Assembly (NCBI GenBank): GCA_024697575.1
Contig: JAILFM010000016.1
Coordinates: 1 to 39,382, forward strand
Direction: 5' to 3'
Source of the DNA: Clostridiales bacterium
GTDB lineage: Bacteria > Bacillota > Clostridia > Oscillospirales > Acutalibacteraceae
DNA length: 39,382 nt
Below the pieces are notes generated by a model. It did not search any database. It had not been told where the DNA came from and saw nothing but the letters and a program-made list of their open reading frames with translations. Positions 7,726-16,945 of this stretch are shown here, piece after piece; the first letter of the stretch is position 1, and each line of letters opens with the position of its first letter. The translations under genes and the position numbers were made by a program.

Positions 7726-8898
7726 ATGACAGCTTACGAAGAGTTTGAAAAAAAATATAACAGACCGCCTGAGTTTATGGAGTTCACGCCTTATCGTGTT
7801 TGCCCCTTGGGCGCTCATTCCGACCACAATCTGGGCAAAATAACGGGTTTTGCCATTGACAAGGGTGTTCACATAGCGTGCGGGCCGAAAATGAACGGCG
7901 TTGTTGAAATATCCTCTCTCCAATTTCAAAAAAGGGCTCAGTGGCATGTTTCCTCGACCCCTGAGGAAAAGCAGAATGACTGGGCTGACTATCTCAGGGG
8001 CGCAACAATCGAACTTGGCAAACGTTATTCCTTGAGAACAGGTATTTGCGCCGTTATTGACGGCGAATTGCCTATAGGCGGTTTGTCCTCATCGGCGGCT
8101 GTCATTATAACCTTTCTGTCCGCTTTGTGCAGGCTTAATAATATAAAACTCAGTGCGGAAGAGTATATCGCTTTTTCAAAAACTGCTGAAAACCGTTATG
8201 TCGGTGTAGCCAGCGGCAAGCTTGACCAAAGCTGTGAAATCTATTCGCGAAAAGACCACTTGCTTTATATGGATATGCTGGATTCTTCTTTTGAGTTAAT
8301 TCATAAGCCTGACGGAATGAAAGACTTTGAGATTGCGGTGTTTTTCAGCGGACTTGAGCGCTCGCTTGCTTCTTCAAAGTTTAATATGAGGGTTGATGAG
8401 GCGCGCAGCGCGGCTTATGCCTTAAAAGCTTTTTCCGGTATGGAATACGGTAAATTTGATCAGACGAATTTAAGAGATGTTCCGTTTGAAGTTTATGAAG
8501 AATATAAACACAGGTTGCCCGAAAACTGGCAAAAAAGGGCGGAGCACTGGTTTACCGAATTCAGGCGTGTTGAACGCGGTGCCGAAGCTTTCAGAAACGG
8601 GGATATAGAGCAGTTCGGCTCTCTTGTTTTTGAATCGGGCCGTTCTTCAATCGTTAACTGGAACACCGGTTCACCGGAGCTGATTAAGCTTTATGAGATT
8701 ATGACACAAACTCAGGGTATATACGGCGGAAGGTTCAGCGGAGCCGGGTTTAAGGGCTGCACAATGGCGCTTATCAATCCCGAATACAGGGATCAGATTT
8801 TTAAAAAAGTTGAAAATGAGTATCTTAAAGCTTTTCCGCACCTTGAAGGTATGTATTCGGCTCATATCTGCCATACCGCCGACGGAGTGGGGGTATAA
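7726..8898 (+). CDS. GHMP sugar kinase, galactokinase/galacturonokinase-like
   Basis: This 390-residue cytoplasmic kinase is predicted to phosphorylate a free sugar at C1 with ATP. The substrate motif is RVCPLGAHSDH (24-34), where true galactokinases have RVNLIGEHTDY. The C-P-L-G-A-H form is the one I recall from plant galacturonokinase and arabinokinase, so a uronic acid or related sugar is more likely than galactose. The ATP loop is GGLSSSAA (118-125), and SGKLDQ places the catalytic base at Asp167. Length equals bacterial GalK. No galT or galE of the usual kind is adjacent. Instead the next gene, 2 nt later, carries a nucleotidyltransferase joined to a UDP-uronate-type epimerase. Kinase function is firm; the substrate is inferred. 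Confidence 0.88.
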   Translation: MTAYEEFEKKYNRPPEFMEFTPYRVCPLGAHSDHNLGKITGFAIDKGVHIACGPKMNGVVEISSLQFQKRAQWHVSSTPEEKQNDWADYLRGATIELGKRYSLRTGICAVIDGELPIGGLSSSAAVIITFLSALCRLNNIKLSAEEYIAFSKTAENRYVGVASGKLDQSCEIYSRKDHLLYMDMLDSSFELIHKPDGMKDFEIAVFFSGLERSLASSKFNMRVDEARSAAYALKAFSGMEYGKFDQTNLRDVPFEVYEEYKHRLPENWQKRAEHWFTEFRRVERGAEAFRNGDIEQFGSLVFESGRSSIVNWNTGSPELIKLYEIMTQTQGIYGGRFSGAGFKGCTMALINPEYRDQIFKKVENEYLKAFPHLEGMYSAHICHTADGVGV

Positions 8899-8900
8899 AA

Positions 8901-10715
8901 ATGAAATGTCTTATTCTTGCGGCGGGGTATGCGACAAGGCTGTATCCGCTGACTGAGAATTTTCCGAAACCGCTGCTTAAAGTCGGTGAAAAAACAATAA
9001 TAGACCGGCTTATCGAGGATATTGATTCATCGTCTTCGGTCAATGAATATATTGTTGTCGTCAATCACAAATTTGCGGATATTTTTGAAAACTGGGCAAA
9101 AGAAAGCTCATATCCCGTGACTGTTGTTGACGACGGCACGGTTAGCAACGAAACAAGGCTCGGCGCAGTGAATGATATGGCGCTTGCTGTCAGAAAACTC
9201 GGTATTGACGAGGATGTTCTTGTCATTGCCGGCGATAATCTGCTTGATTTCAGCCTTGGCGAATTTATTGAATATGCTTTAAAAAAGAAGTCTTCTTGCA
9301 TTATGAGATATTACGAGCGCGATGAAAAAAGGCTTCTAAAGTGCGGTGTTGTCACTGTTGACGGTGATGACCGTGTTCTTGAAATGACAGAAAAGTCGCC
9401 TTCTCCCGCGACACATTGGTGCACCCCTCCCTTTTATTATTACACAAGAGAGGACATTGCCCTTTTGAAAAACGCGGTTGCTGAGGGTTGCCCTGCCGAC
9501 GCTCCCGGTTCCTTTGCGGCGTATGTTTGCAAAAAATCGGCTCTTTACGCTATGCAGATGCCGGGCAGTCGCTATGATATCGGCGATATTGAAAGTTATA
9601 ATAAGGTTCAGCGTGAGTATCGGGGCATTGTAAAAAAACGCGCTCGTGTGACACCTAATCTCAGCCTTGACGGCAAAAGAATTCTTGTTACCGGCGCCGC
9701 CGGTTTTATAGGCTCTTTTCTTTCAATCAGTTTGCTTAAAGACTGCGCCGGTTCAACAATTGTCGGTGTTGACAGCCTGAATGATTATTACGATGTCAGG
9801 CTTAAAGAACACCGTTTAAGTGAGATTGAAAAAGCTTCAAATGACAGCAACAGTGAATGGATATTCAAAAAGGGGAATATAGCCGACAAATCTTTTGTTA
9901 CATCTCTGTTTGAAAAATTCAACTTTAACATTGTTGTTAATCTTGCCGCTCAGGCGGGCGTTCGTTATTCAATTGAAAATCCGGATGTTTACATTGAAAG
10001 CAACATTATCGGCTTTTACAACATTCTGCAAGCGTGCCGCTTTTTCCCGGTTGAACATTTGGTTTACGCCTCTTCTTCAAGTGTTTACGGTTCAAACAGT
10101 AAAATCCCTTATTCTGTGGACGACAAAGTCGACAACCCTGTTTCACTTTACGCCGCAACAAAAAAGAGTAATGAGCTTTTGGCTCACTCCTACTCAAAGC
10201 TTTATGGCATTCCGTCAACCGGGCTGAGGTTTTTTACCGTCTACGGTCCCGCCGGAAGGCCGGATATGGCATATTTTTCCTTCACAAACAAACTTCGTAA
10301 TAACGAAACGATAGATATTTTTAACTTTGGCAACTGCCGCAGAGATTTTACCTATATAGATGATATTGTGAAGGGCATTGAACTTGTTATGTGCCGCGCA
10401 CCCGAAAAGCAGACCGGTGAAGATGGTTTGCCCTTGCCTCCTTACAGAATTTACAATATCGGCAATTCGTCTCCCGAAAATCTGCTGGACTTTGTCAGTA
10501 TTCTTTCACAGGAGCTTGTCTTTGCCGGCGTTTTGCCTCCGGATTACGATTTTGAAAAACACAAAAGGCTTGTACCCATGCAGCCCGGTGATGTGCCTGT
10601 TACATATGCCGATACTTTTTCTCTTGAAAATGATACCGCTTTTAAGCCTTCAACACCTTTAAGGGACGGATTAAGGGCTTTCGCGAAATGGTACAAGGAG
10701 TATTATGAAGTCTGA
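8901..10715 (+). CDS. Fusion: sugar-1-phosphate nucleotidyltransferase plus NAD-dependent epimerase
   Basis: Two enzymes are joined in 604 residues. Residues 1-240 form a nucleotidyltransferase with LAAGYATRLYPLTENFPKPL (the pyrophosphorylase loop), AGDN and YDIGDIESYN, as in enzymes making UDP-, dTDP- or GDP-sugars. Residues 258-604 form an extended short-chain epimerase with the NAD motif TGAAGFIG (264-271), the serine cluster YASSSSVYG and catalytic Tyr417-Lys421. The segments VDSLNDYYD and RRDFTYIDDIV are typical of UDP-glucuronate 4-epimerases. With the kinase just upstream, the two would convert a sugar 1-phosphate to an NDP-sugar and epimerise it at C4. The 3' end overlaps the next gene by 11 nt. 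Both domains look intact, with no frameshift at the junction. The exact sugar is inferred. Confidence 0.9.
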   Translation: MKCLILAAGYATRLYPLTENFPKPLLKVGEKTIIDRLIEDIDSSSSVNEYIVVVNHKFADIFENWAKESSYPVTVVDDGTVSNETRLGAVNDMALAVRKLGIDEDVLVIAGDNLLDFSLGEFIEYALKKKSSCIMRYYERDEKRLLKCGVVTVDGDDRVLEMTEKSPSPATHWCTPPFYYYTREDIALLKNAVAEGCPADAPGSFAAYVCKKSALYAMQMPGSRYDIGDIESYNKVQREYRGIVKKRARVTPNLSLDGKRILVTGAAGFIGSFLSISLLKDCAGSTIVGVDSLNDYYDVRLKEHRLSEIEKASNDSNSEWIFKKGNIADKSFVTSLFEKFNFNIVVNLAAQAGVRYSIENPDVYIESNIIGFYNILQACRFFPVEHLVYASSSSVYGSNSKIPYSVDDKVDNPVSLYAATKKSNELLAHSYSKLYGIPSTGLRFFTVYGPAGRPDMAYFSFTNKLRNNETIDIFNFGNCRRDFTYIDDIVKGIELVMCRAPEKQTGEDGLPLPPYRIYNIGNSSPENLLDFVSILSQELVFAGVLPPDYDFEKHKRLVPMQPGDVPVTYADTFSLENDTAFKPSTPLRDGLRAFAKWYKEYYEV

Positions 10716-13700
10716 AATGAAAAAGTTGATTTCTGTTTTGACAGCGTTTGTAATATTTGTTTTGCCGCTGTACCCTGTTTATTCTTTTGATATTTCGGGT
10801 AAGGTATATAACAGTGATATTGAGGCATACTCTGACGGGGTATTTTATGAAATCGAAACTCCGGACGGTGGCAGGGCTTTTACGGAAAATGAGGATTTTT
10901 CCAAAAACTACCTGACAGGTTATTCCGTGAGCGAAATTGCCGTAAGCGGTAAATATCTTTATGTTTCAAAAAATGAAAAGTTAAGACGGATAAATCTTAA
11001 AAACGGTAAAGATACTGTTCTTTTGAAAGCCGAAGGAGATATTGACAGATTTGCCTTGTCCGGTAGCTGTGTATATTATCTTTCCGGCGGCGATGTTTAT
11101 GTGTACAATATCACTTTTGATAAAACACAAGCTGTTGTTACGGGTAAAAAAATAAAGAATTTTTGGTTTGACGATGTCGGATCGCTTTCTTATATTTCCG
11201 GTAATTCCGATGCCTTTGTTCTTGACCTTAAGACCGGTGAAACGGTTAAAACCTGGAATGACTATTCTTCTCTCGGTGACAGTATACTCGTTCCGAAAGG
11301 CGGTAACGCCGATGATCTGTCCGGTCAAAAAATGTCGCTCATTTCCCTTCAGGAAAAGTTCCCCGACGGTTATTATTGGAACCACGGCAGAGCTGCCAAC
11401 AATCCGGACGGGTATACCTCTACCCCGTGTACTCATCACCCGAACGATACCGGTTGCAGTTACGGCGGTTCATGCGGATGCAATTCTTTTTACAATGCTA
11501 TCCAGTGTGCGGGCTATGCTTTGAAGTGCGGTTATGATGTTACCGGTTTTCGACCCAATGGCGGAGCCGGAGGCTGGTCAAAATCAACGTCAAAATCTTC
11601 CATTGATTCAATCAAGGCCGGCGATGTTGTAAGGTACAGAAATGACGGACACTCAATTTACATAACCGGTGTTGACGGTGACAAGGTTTATTTCACCGAC
11701 TGCAACTGGGGTCATCAGTGTAAAATCAGGTGGGAAGCGTCTGTTTCAAAATCAACGCTTAAAGACTCTTTTACGTATTGTTATGTCGGACCGTACGATG
11801 TCGGTATTTTCACAATAAAGCTTGACCTTAACGGCGGTGACAGTTGCTCTAAGACATCGATAACCGTATCCGTGGGTGAAAAATACGGTGAACTGCCGGT
11901 GCCTGTAAAGGCTGGCTATAACTTTGTCGGCTGGTTTACCGAGGCCTCGGGAGGCTCAAAAGTAACATCCGATACTGTTGCTTCCGGCGGAATGTCAAAG
12001 ACCATATACGCTCATTGGGAGCCGAAAGTTTATACCATAAAATTCGACGCAACGGGCGGCACCGGCGCTCCCGATGATATGAAAAAGAAGCACGACCAGA
12101 GTATTACAATTCCCACAGATAAACCGTCAAGAAAAGGTTACACATTTAAATGCTGGAACACGAAAAAGGACGGCAGCGGCAACACATATTATGATACCTT
12201 TGCAAACCGTAAATTCTCTGAAAACGGCGATACAACCCTTTACGCCATGTGGACGGGCGACAGGCACACCATAACATTCAATGTCAATTCGCCCGTTGTC
12301 GGAGTTGCGCCCTCAACAACTCAAAACAGCATGACTGTATATAACGGTCAGCTTTACGGTACTTTACCTTCGCCCACATTAGAGGGCTGGACCTTTGACG
12401 GGTGGTTTACATCTAAGGAAGGCGGCACAAGAGTTTTAAGCTCCGATACTGTTGAAATATTTGAAAACACAATTCTTTACGCTCATTGGAGTGTCACAAA
12501 ATATACGATAACCTTTGACGCTAACGGCGGTCAGACAGATACGCCGACGGTTGTTTACGAATACGGCTCACGCTACGGAACGCTTCCGTCGGTTTCAAGA
12601 AAAGGTTATACCTTCCTTGGCTGGTTTACCGACAAATATGCCGGTGAAATGATTTATGAAAATACACCCGTTAAGAAGATAGGCGATTACAGCGTTTTCG
12701 CCCATTGGCGCGCCAATTCATACCTTATTGAATTTGACCCCTGCGGCGGACATTGCGCAACAGGCGTAATAAGACTTGATTTTGACGAAAACTGGGGAAC
12801 TCTTCCTGTTCCCGAAAAAGACGGTTGCATCTTCATCGGCTGGTATACCGAAAAGGTCGGCGGCAACAAATTATCCGATAACAGAAAAATGAGCTTTGAC
12901 ACCGATGTGACATTTTATGCGCAGTGGCTGAATATGAGCTACACCTTGATTTTTGACCCTTGCGGCGGTCAGGTCAGTGAGTATTCCCGCATTGCAGTGA
13001 GCAGTCAGACGCTTGGCGAATTGCCTTCAGCGCAAAGGCAGGGCCACAGCTTTGAAGGCTGGTTTACGGAAAAAGAAGGCGGCGAAAAAGTAGATGCCGA
13101 TACAGCGTTTGCCTCTTCAAAACCGGTCACTCTTTTTGCACACTGGCTTTTGACTGACAGCGCTTATTCTTCGTCACAGCAATATAATATTACATTCATT
13201 TGCGGCGAGAGCAAAACAGTCTCACCGTTTTATGAAGGTCAGGTTATTGTGATTCCCGATTTGACTGTTCCGGCTTACTGTACTGCTACGGGCTTTAATC
13301 CTCCTTTACCTGCGATTATGCCGGGCTATGATTTTAGCGTTGAATGCATTTATGAACCAATAAAGTATCCGGTCCACTTTTTCAGCTCTTCCGGCAACCT
13401 TGTCGGTGTCAGCGATTATACGGTTGAAACCGATGTTCCTTTTGAACCTGCTGTTCCCTCAAAATTCGGATATGACGGCAGTTGGGAAAGCTACTCGTTT
13501 AAACCCGGTTCAATGATATTGAACGCCGTTTATACCCCGACTGTCTATACAATTTATTTTTGCGACCTTGACGGCAGTGTTGTCGATACGGCGACCTATA
13601 CAATTTTGACAGACGGTGTTGACTATATTCCTTTACCGCCGGTTCCGGAAAAATCGGGATATACCGGTACCTGGGACCAGTTTTCACTGACTCCACTTGG

Positions 13701-14094
13701 TGATAAATTTGTTTATCCGAGTTATGTTTGCTCGGCGGAAGTCTCTATTGTCGGTCAGAAAGACAAGATAACTCTCGATTACCGTTCTTCAATTACCCTA
13801 TATTCAACTGTTGACAGCAGTATCGAAGGGTGTGAGACTCATTGGCTTGTTAACGGGAATGATGTCGGAACGGGTAACCCGGACGGCTCGCTTACCTTAA
13901 AAAATCTTACCGGTATGCGTAAGGTTCAGGTTAAACTTTATCAGGATGACGAGCTTCTCAGCCAAAGCAAGGAAGAATATGTTTATGTTAAAAGCAGGTT
14001 TTTCAATAAGCTTGTGGCGTTTTTCAGGCGACTTTTCGGCACTCTTCCGGAGTATGTTCAGACCGAAGCCGGCGTAGTGAAGCGGGAGGATTAA
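10705..14094 (+). CDS. Secreted CHAP-type cysteine hydrolase with InlB/Listeria-Bacteroides repeats
   Basis: The 1129-residue protein begins with a signal peptide (basic start, hydrophobic 8-22, cleavage near residue 27). Residues 60-185 look like beta-propeller blades. Residues 205-365 resemble a CHAP/NlpC-type amidase, with Cys268 in IQCAGYA, His316 in GHSIYI and Asn334 as the likely catalytic set. Six InlB B-type repeats follow (about 367-815), each running from FDxxGG to GY or GW-F-GWFT and ending Y/F-AHW. Three degenerate repeats and an Ig-like module come next. The C-terminus VAFFRRLFG is an amphipathic tail; no LPXTG is present. A role in cleaving peptidoglycan or another amide at the surface is likely. 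AAGGAG precedes the chosen ATG at 10705, which overlaps the fusion gene; the second ATG at 10717 is an alternative. Confidence 0.85.
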   Translation: MKSEMKKLISVLTAFVIFVLPLYPVYSFDISGKVYNSDIEAYSDGVFYEIETPDGGRAFTENEDFSKNYLTGYSVSEIAVSGKYLYVSKNEKLRRINLKNGKDTVLLKAEGDIDRFALSGSCVYYLSGGDVYVYNITFDKTQAVVTGKKIKNFWFDDVGSLSYISGNSDAFVLDLKTGETVKTWNDYSSLGDSILVPKGGNADDLSGQKMSLISLQEKFPDGYYWNHGRAANNPDGYTSTPCTHHPNDTGCSYGGSCGCNSFYNAIQCAGYALKCGYDVTGFRPNGGAGGWSKSTSKSSIDSIKAGDVVRYRNDGHSIYITGVDGDKVYFTDCNWGHQCKIRWEASVSKSTLKDSFTYCYVGPYDVGIFTIKLDLNGGDSCSKTSITVSVGEKYGELPVPVKAGYNFVGWFTEASGGSKVTSDTVASGGMSKTIYAHWEPKVYTIKFDATGGTGAPDDMKKKHDQSITIPTDKPSRKGYTFKCWNTKKDGSGNTYYDTFANRKFSENGDTTLYAMWTGDRHTITFNVNSPVVGVAPSTTQNSMTVYNGQLYGTLPSPTLEGWTFDGWFTSKEGGTRVLSSDTVEIFENTILYAHWSVTKYTITFDANGGQTDTPTVVYEYGSRYGTLPSVSRKGYTFLGWFTDKYAGEMIYENTPVKKIGDYSVFAHWRANSYLIEFDPCGGHCATGVIRLDFDENWGTLPVPEKDGCIFIGWYTEKVGGNKLSDNRKMSFDTDVTFYAQWLNMSYTLIFDPCGGQVSEYSRIAVSSQTLGELPSAQRQGHSFEGWFTEKEGGEKVDADTAFASSKPVTLFAHWLLTDSAYSSSQQYNITFICGESKTVSPFYEGQVIVIPDLTVPAYCTATGFNPPLPAIMPGYDFSVECIYEPIKYPVHFFSSSGNLVGVSDYTVETDVPFEPAVPSKFGYDGSWESYSFKPGSMILNAVYTPTVYTIYFCDLDGSVVDTATYTILTDGVDYIPLPPVPEKSGYTGTWDQFSLTPLGDKFVYPSYVCSAEVSIVGQKDKITLDYRSSITLYSTVDSSIEGCETHWLVNGNDVGTGNPDGSLTLKNLTGMRKVQVKLYQDDELLSQSKEEYVYVKSRFFNKLVAFFRRLFGTLPEYVQTEAGVVKRED

Positions 14095-14095
14095 G

Positions 14096-15061
14096 ATGGG
14101 CAAATATTCTGTATCACTTGAAAAAATGATGAATGAGCTCTCGCTTGAAATCATTTATTCGCCAAAAGAACCTTCTGAAATTCTTATTTGCGCGCAGGAA
14201 ATTAACAGACCCGGTCTTATCTTGACGGGATTTGACGATTATTTTGACGCGGAACGTGTTCAGCTTTTCGGTTTAAGCGAACTGATGTATATCCTTCAGC
14301 TTGAAGAGAAACAACGTAAAGCCAGCTTTGAAAAGTTTTTTTCAAAGCGTCCGGTTCTTGTTGTTATTACCAGAGATCAGACGCCGCCCGATATTATGGT
14401 TGAACTTGCCAAAAAATATGAGGTTCCCCTTGTTAAATCCGCTGACGGTACTTCTTCCGTAATGAGCGCCGTTATAGCGTATTTAGGTGTTGAACTTGCG
14501 CCGCGCATCACCCGCCACGGCGTTTTGGTTGAGGTTTACGGCGAGGGCGTTTTGCTTACCGGTGACAGCGGTGTCGGAAAAAGCGAGACCGCGCTTGAAC
14601 TTATCAAAAGAGGTCATCGCCTTATTGCGGATGACGCCGTTGAAATCAAGCGTGTTTCAAATAAAACACTCGTCGGTTCTGCGCCGGATAATATACGCCA
14701 TTTTATTGAGCTTCGCGGTGTCGGTGTTCTGAATGCAAGGCGGCTTTTCGGTATGGGTTCTGTCAAGCTTACCGAAAAGATAGATATGGTCATTGAAATG
14801 GAACCCTGGGATAATGACAAGGTTTATGACAGACTCGGTCTTGATAACGAATATACTGAGATTCTCGGCATAGAGGTTCCGATTTCCGTTGTTCCCGTTA
14901 AACCGGGCAGAAATCTTTCGATAATAATTGAAGCTGCGGCAATGAATAACAGGCAAAAGAAAATGGGCTACAATGCTGCAAGGGAGCTTCTTAATTCGCT
15001 CGGTATGACGGACGATGTCAAGGCAACCAAAAAAGAACTGGAATTCTGGAATGAATATTAA
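14096..15061 (+). CDS. hprK: HPr kinase/phosphorylase
   Basis: This bifunctional enzyme phosphorylates Ser46 of HPr with ATP or pyrophosphate and reverses the reaction. It is the sensor for carbon catabolite repression in low-GC Gram-positives. At 321 residues it is full length. The N-terminal domain covers 1-130. The catalytic domain shows His141 before GVLVEVYGEGVLLTG, the P-loop GDSGVGKS (156-163), the acidic pair DD at 179-180 and the signature IELRGVGVLNARRLFG. It starts one base after the stop of the secreted repeat protein, with GGGAGGATT as ribosome-binding site, which implies co-transcription with that gene. HPr itself is not in the window. Confidence 0.97.
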   Translation: MGKYSVSLEKMMNELSLEIIYSPKEPSEILICAQEINRPGLILTGFDDYFDAERVQLFGLSELMYILQLEEKQRKASFEKFFSKRPVLVVITRDQTPPDIMVELAKKYEVPLVKSADGTSSVMSAVIAYLGVELAPRITRHGVLVEVYGEGVLLTGDSGVGKSETALELIKRGHRLIADDAVEIKRVSNKTLVGSAPDNIRHFIELRGVGVLNARRLFGMGSVKLTEKIDMVIEMEPWDNDKVYDRLGLDNEYTEILGIEVPISVVPVKPGRNLSIIIEAAAMNNRQKKMGYNAARELLNSLGMTDDVKATKKELEFWNEY

Positions 15062-15095
15062 GAATCATTAATATTAATTTTTTCGGAGGTATATT

Positions 15096-16043
15096 ATGTA
15101 TAGAATTGGTGTTGATTTGGGCGGTACAAATATTGCCGTCGGTGTTGTTTCTGAAGATTATAAAATTATCGGCAGGGGAAAAAAGAAGACAAACTGCCCC
15201 AGACCTGCGGCAGAAATATTTGACGATATAGCCGAAGCTGTGAAGATGGCAATGGATGATGCGGGTATAACGATTGATGAAGTTTTGTCAATAGGTATCG
15301 GTACGCCCGGTTCTGTTAACAAGACTAACGGTTATATTGAATTTGCCAATAATCTCGGTTTTGATAATGTTCCCGCCGGTGAAATGCTTGAAGAAAGAAT
15401 CGGCAAAAAGGTCTTTCTTGATAATGATGCCAACTGCGCCGCATTGGGCGAAGCGGTTGTAGGTTGCGGCAAGGGCGTTAAAAACTTTGTTGCCATCACC
15501 CTTGGCACCGGTGTGGGCAGCGGAATTGTTCTTGACGGCAAGCTTGTAACAGGCTGTAACTATGCCGCAGGCGAGTGCGGTCATATGGTTATTGCCGTTG
15601 ACGGCAAACAGTGTAATTGCGGCAGAAAGGGCTGCTGGGAGGCATACGCTTCGGCTACCGCTCTTGTTGAACAGACAAAATTTGCCATGAAAGCCGACAA
15701 AGAAAGTATTATGTGGGAGATTTGTGAAGGCAATATTGACAATGCCGATGCCAGAACATCTTTCCGCGCTATGGATAAAGGTGACTTCACAGCGACCGGT
15801 GTTGTTTACAGATATTGCCATTATGTTGCGGCAGGGCTTGTCAACATTATTAACGCTCTTCAGCCGGATATTATCTGCCTTGGCGGCGGTGTCGCGAACG
15901 AGAAAGAAAATCTTATTTCACATGTAAGAAAAATATGTGAAAAAGAAAGATATTCAATTCACTCTGCGGTTCAGACTCAGATTCTTTCTGCACAGCTCGG
16001 TAATGATGCCGGAATTTACGGCGCAGCATTGTTAGATGAATAA
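15096..16043 (+). CDS. glcK: Glucokinase, ROK family
   Basis: This 315-residue ROK kinase is predicted to phosphorylate glucose to glucose 6-phosphate in the cytoplasm. The phosphate loop is GVDLGGTN. The sugar-binding acid is Asp111 in LDNDAN, and GECGHM (His163) with the zinc cluster CNCGRKGCWE (173-182) is diagnostic for ROK enzymes. The lack of an N-terminal helix-turn-helix separates it from ROK repressors. A good ribosome-binding site, GGAGGT, lies 8 nt before the ATG. The gene overlaps murB by 8 nt. Glucose is the usual substrate for this form, although N-acetylmannosamine or other hexoses cannot be excluded. Confidence 0.9.
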   Translation: MYRIGVDLGGTNIAVGVVSEDYKIIGRGKKKTNCPRPAAEIFDDIAEAVKMAMDDAGITIDEVLSIGIGTPGSVNKTNGYIEFANNLGFDNVPAGEMLEERIGKKVFLDNDANCAALGEAVVGCGKGVKNFVAITLGTGVGSGIVLDGKLVTGCNYAAGECGHMVIAVDGKQCNCGRKGCWEAYASATALVEQTKFAMKADKESIMWEICEGNIDNADARTSFRAMDKGDFTATGVVYRYCHYVAAGLVNIINALQPDIICLGGGVANEKENLISHVRKICEKERYSIHSAVQTQILSAQLGNDAGIYGAALLDE

Positions 16044-16941
16044 ATTACCGTTTATAATCGAATTCTGTGAAAAAAGCGGAATAAAGCACATTGAATCGCC
16101 TTCTCTCAGGGAAATGACTTCGTTCAGGACAGGCGGCACGGCTTCGATTTCTCTTCACCCGGACAGTGAAGAAAAACTTCAAAAGTGTGTTTTGTTTTTA
16201 AATGAGAACAAAATAAAAACCTTTGTTCTCGGGAAAGGAACAAATGTTCTTGCTCTTGACGAGGGCTTTGACGGCGCCGTTCTTTCAATGTCTGATTACT
16301 GCGGTATAAGGTTAATTGAAGAGGATGTTATTGAGTGTGCCGCCGGAACTTCGCTGATTCAGGTTTGTCGCTTTGCTCGGGACAATTCATTTGAGGGTCT
16401 GGAATTTGCTTTCGGTATACCGGGTTCGGTCGGCGGCGCAGTTTATATGAATGCGGGCGCTTACGGCGGTGAAATCAAAGATGTTTTTTTGAAGAGCACT
16501 CATATTCTTCCTGACGGAAGAAACGGAGCATTCACAAGGAATGAAGCGAAGCTTTCTTACCGTCACAGCGCATATTATGATACGGCAATGGTTATTTCAA
16601 AGGTTTACTTTAAGCTGAAAAAAGGCGACCCGGAACAGATTAATCAAAAAATGGAAGAACTCATGCAAAGGCGCCGTGACAAACAGCCGCTTGAATATCC
16701 AAGCGCCGGCAGTACATTCAAAAGACCGGAGGGTTATTTTGCCGGCGCGTTGATTGAAAAAAGCGCTCTTAAGGGCTTTGGTATCGGCGGGGCTTATGTC
16801 AGCCAAAAGCATGCCGGTTTTATAATCAATAAGGACAATGCTTCTTCCGCTGATATACTCTCTTTGGTTGATTATTGTCAAAAGAAGGTGCTCACTGACA
16901 GCGGTGTTCTTCTTGAACCCGAAATCAGGGTTTTGAGGTAA
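16036..16941 (+). CDS. murB: UDP-N-acetylenolpyruvoylglucosamine reductase
   Basis: MurB reduces UDP-GlcNAc-enolpyruvate to UDP-MurNAc with NADPH and FAD, the second step of peptidoglycan precursor synthesis. This 301-residue protein is the short type II form. The FAD domain holds FVLGKGTNVL and FGIPGSVGGAVYMNAGAYGG. The proton donor is Ser226 in SAGSTFKRP, and the C-terminal glutamates lie in LLEPEIR (Glu294, Glu296). It overlaps the end of glcK by 8 nt and is followed after 4 nt by whiA, so translation is probably coupled. Confidence 0.97.
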   Translation: MNKLPFIIEFCEKSGIKHIESPSLREMTSFRTGGTASISLHPDSEEKLQKCVLFLNENKIKTFVLGKGTNVLALDEGFDGAVLSMSDYCGIRLIEEDVIECAAGTSLIQVCRFARDNSFEGLEFAFGIPGSVGGAVYMNAGAYGGEIKDVFLKSTHILPDGRNGAFTRNEAKLSYRHSAYYDTAMVISKVYFKLKKGDPEQINQKMEELMQRRRDKQPLEYPSAGSTFKRPEGYFAGALIEKSALKGFGIGGAYVSQKHAGFIINKDNASSADILSLVDYCQKKVLTDSGVLLEPEIRVLR

Positions 16942-16945
16942 CGGT

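Noticed and set aside
7726-8898. Ordinary galactokinase of the Leloir pathway
   Set aside because: The substrate motif departs from RVNLIGEHTDY, and galT/galE are replaced by a nucleotidyltransferase-epimerase fusion.
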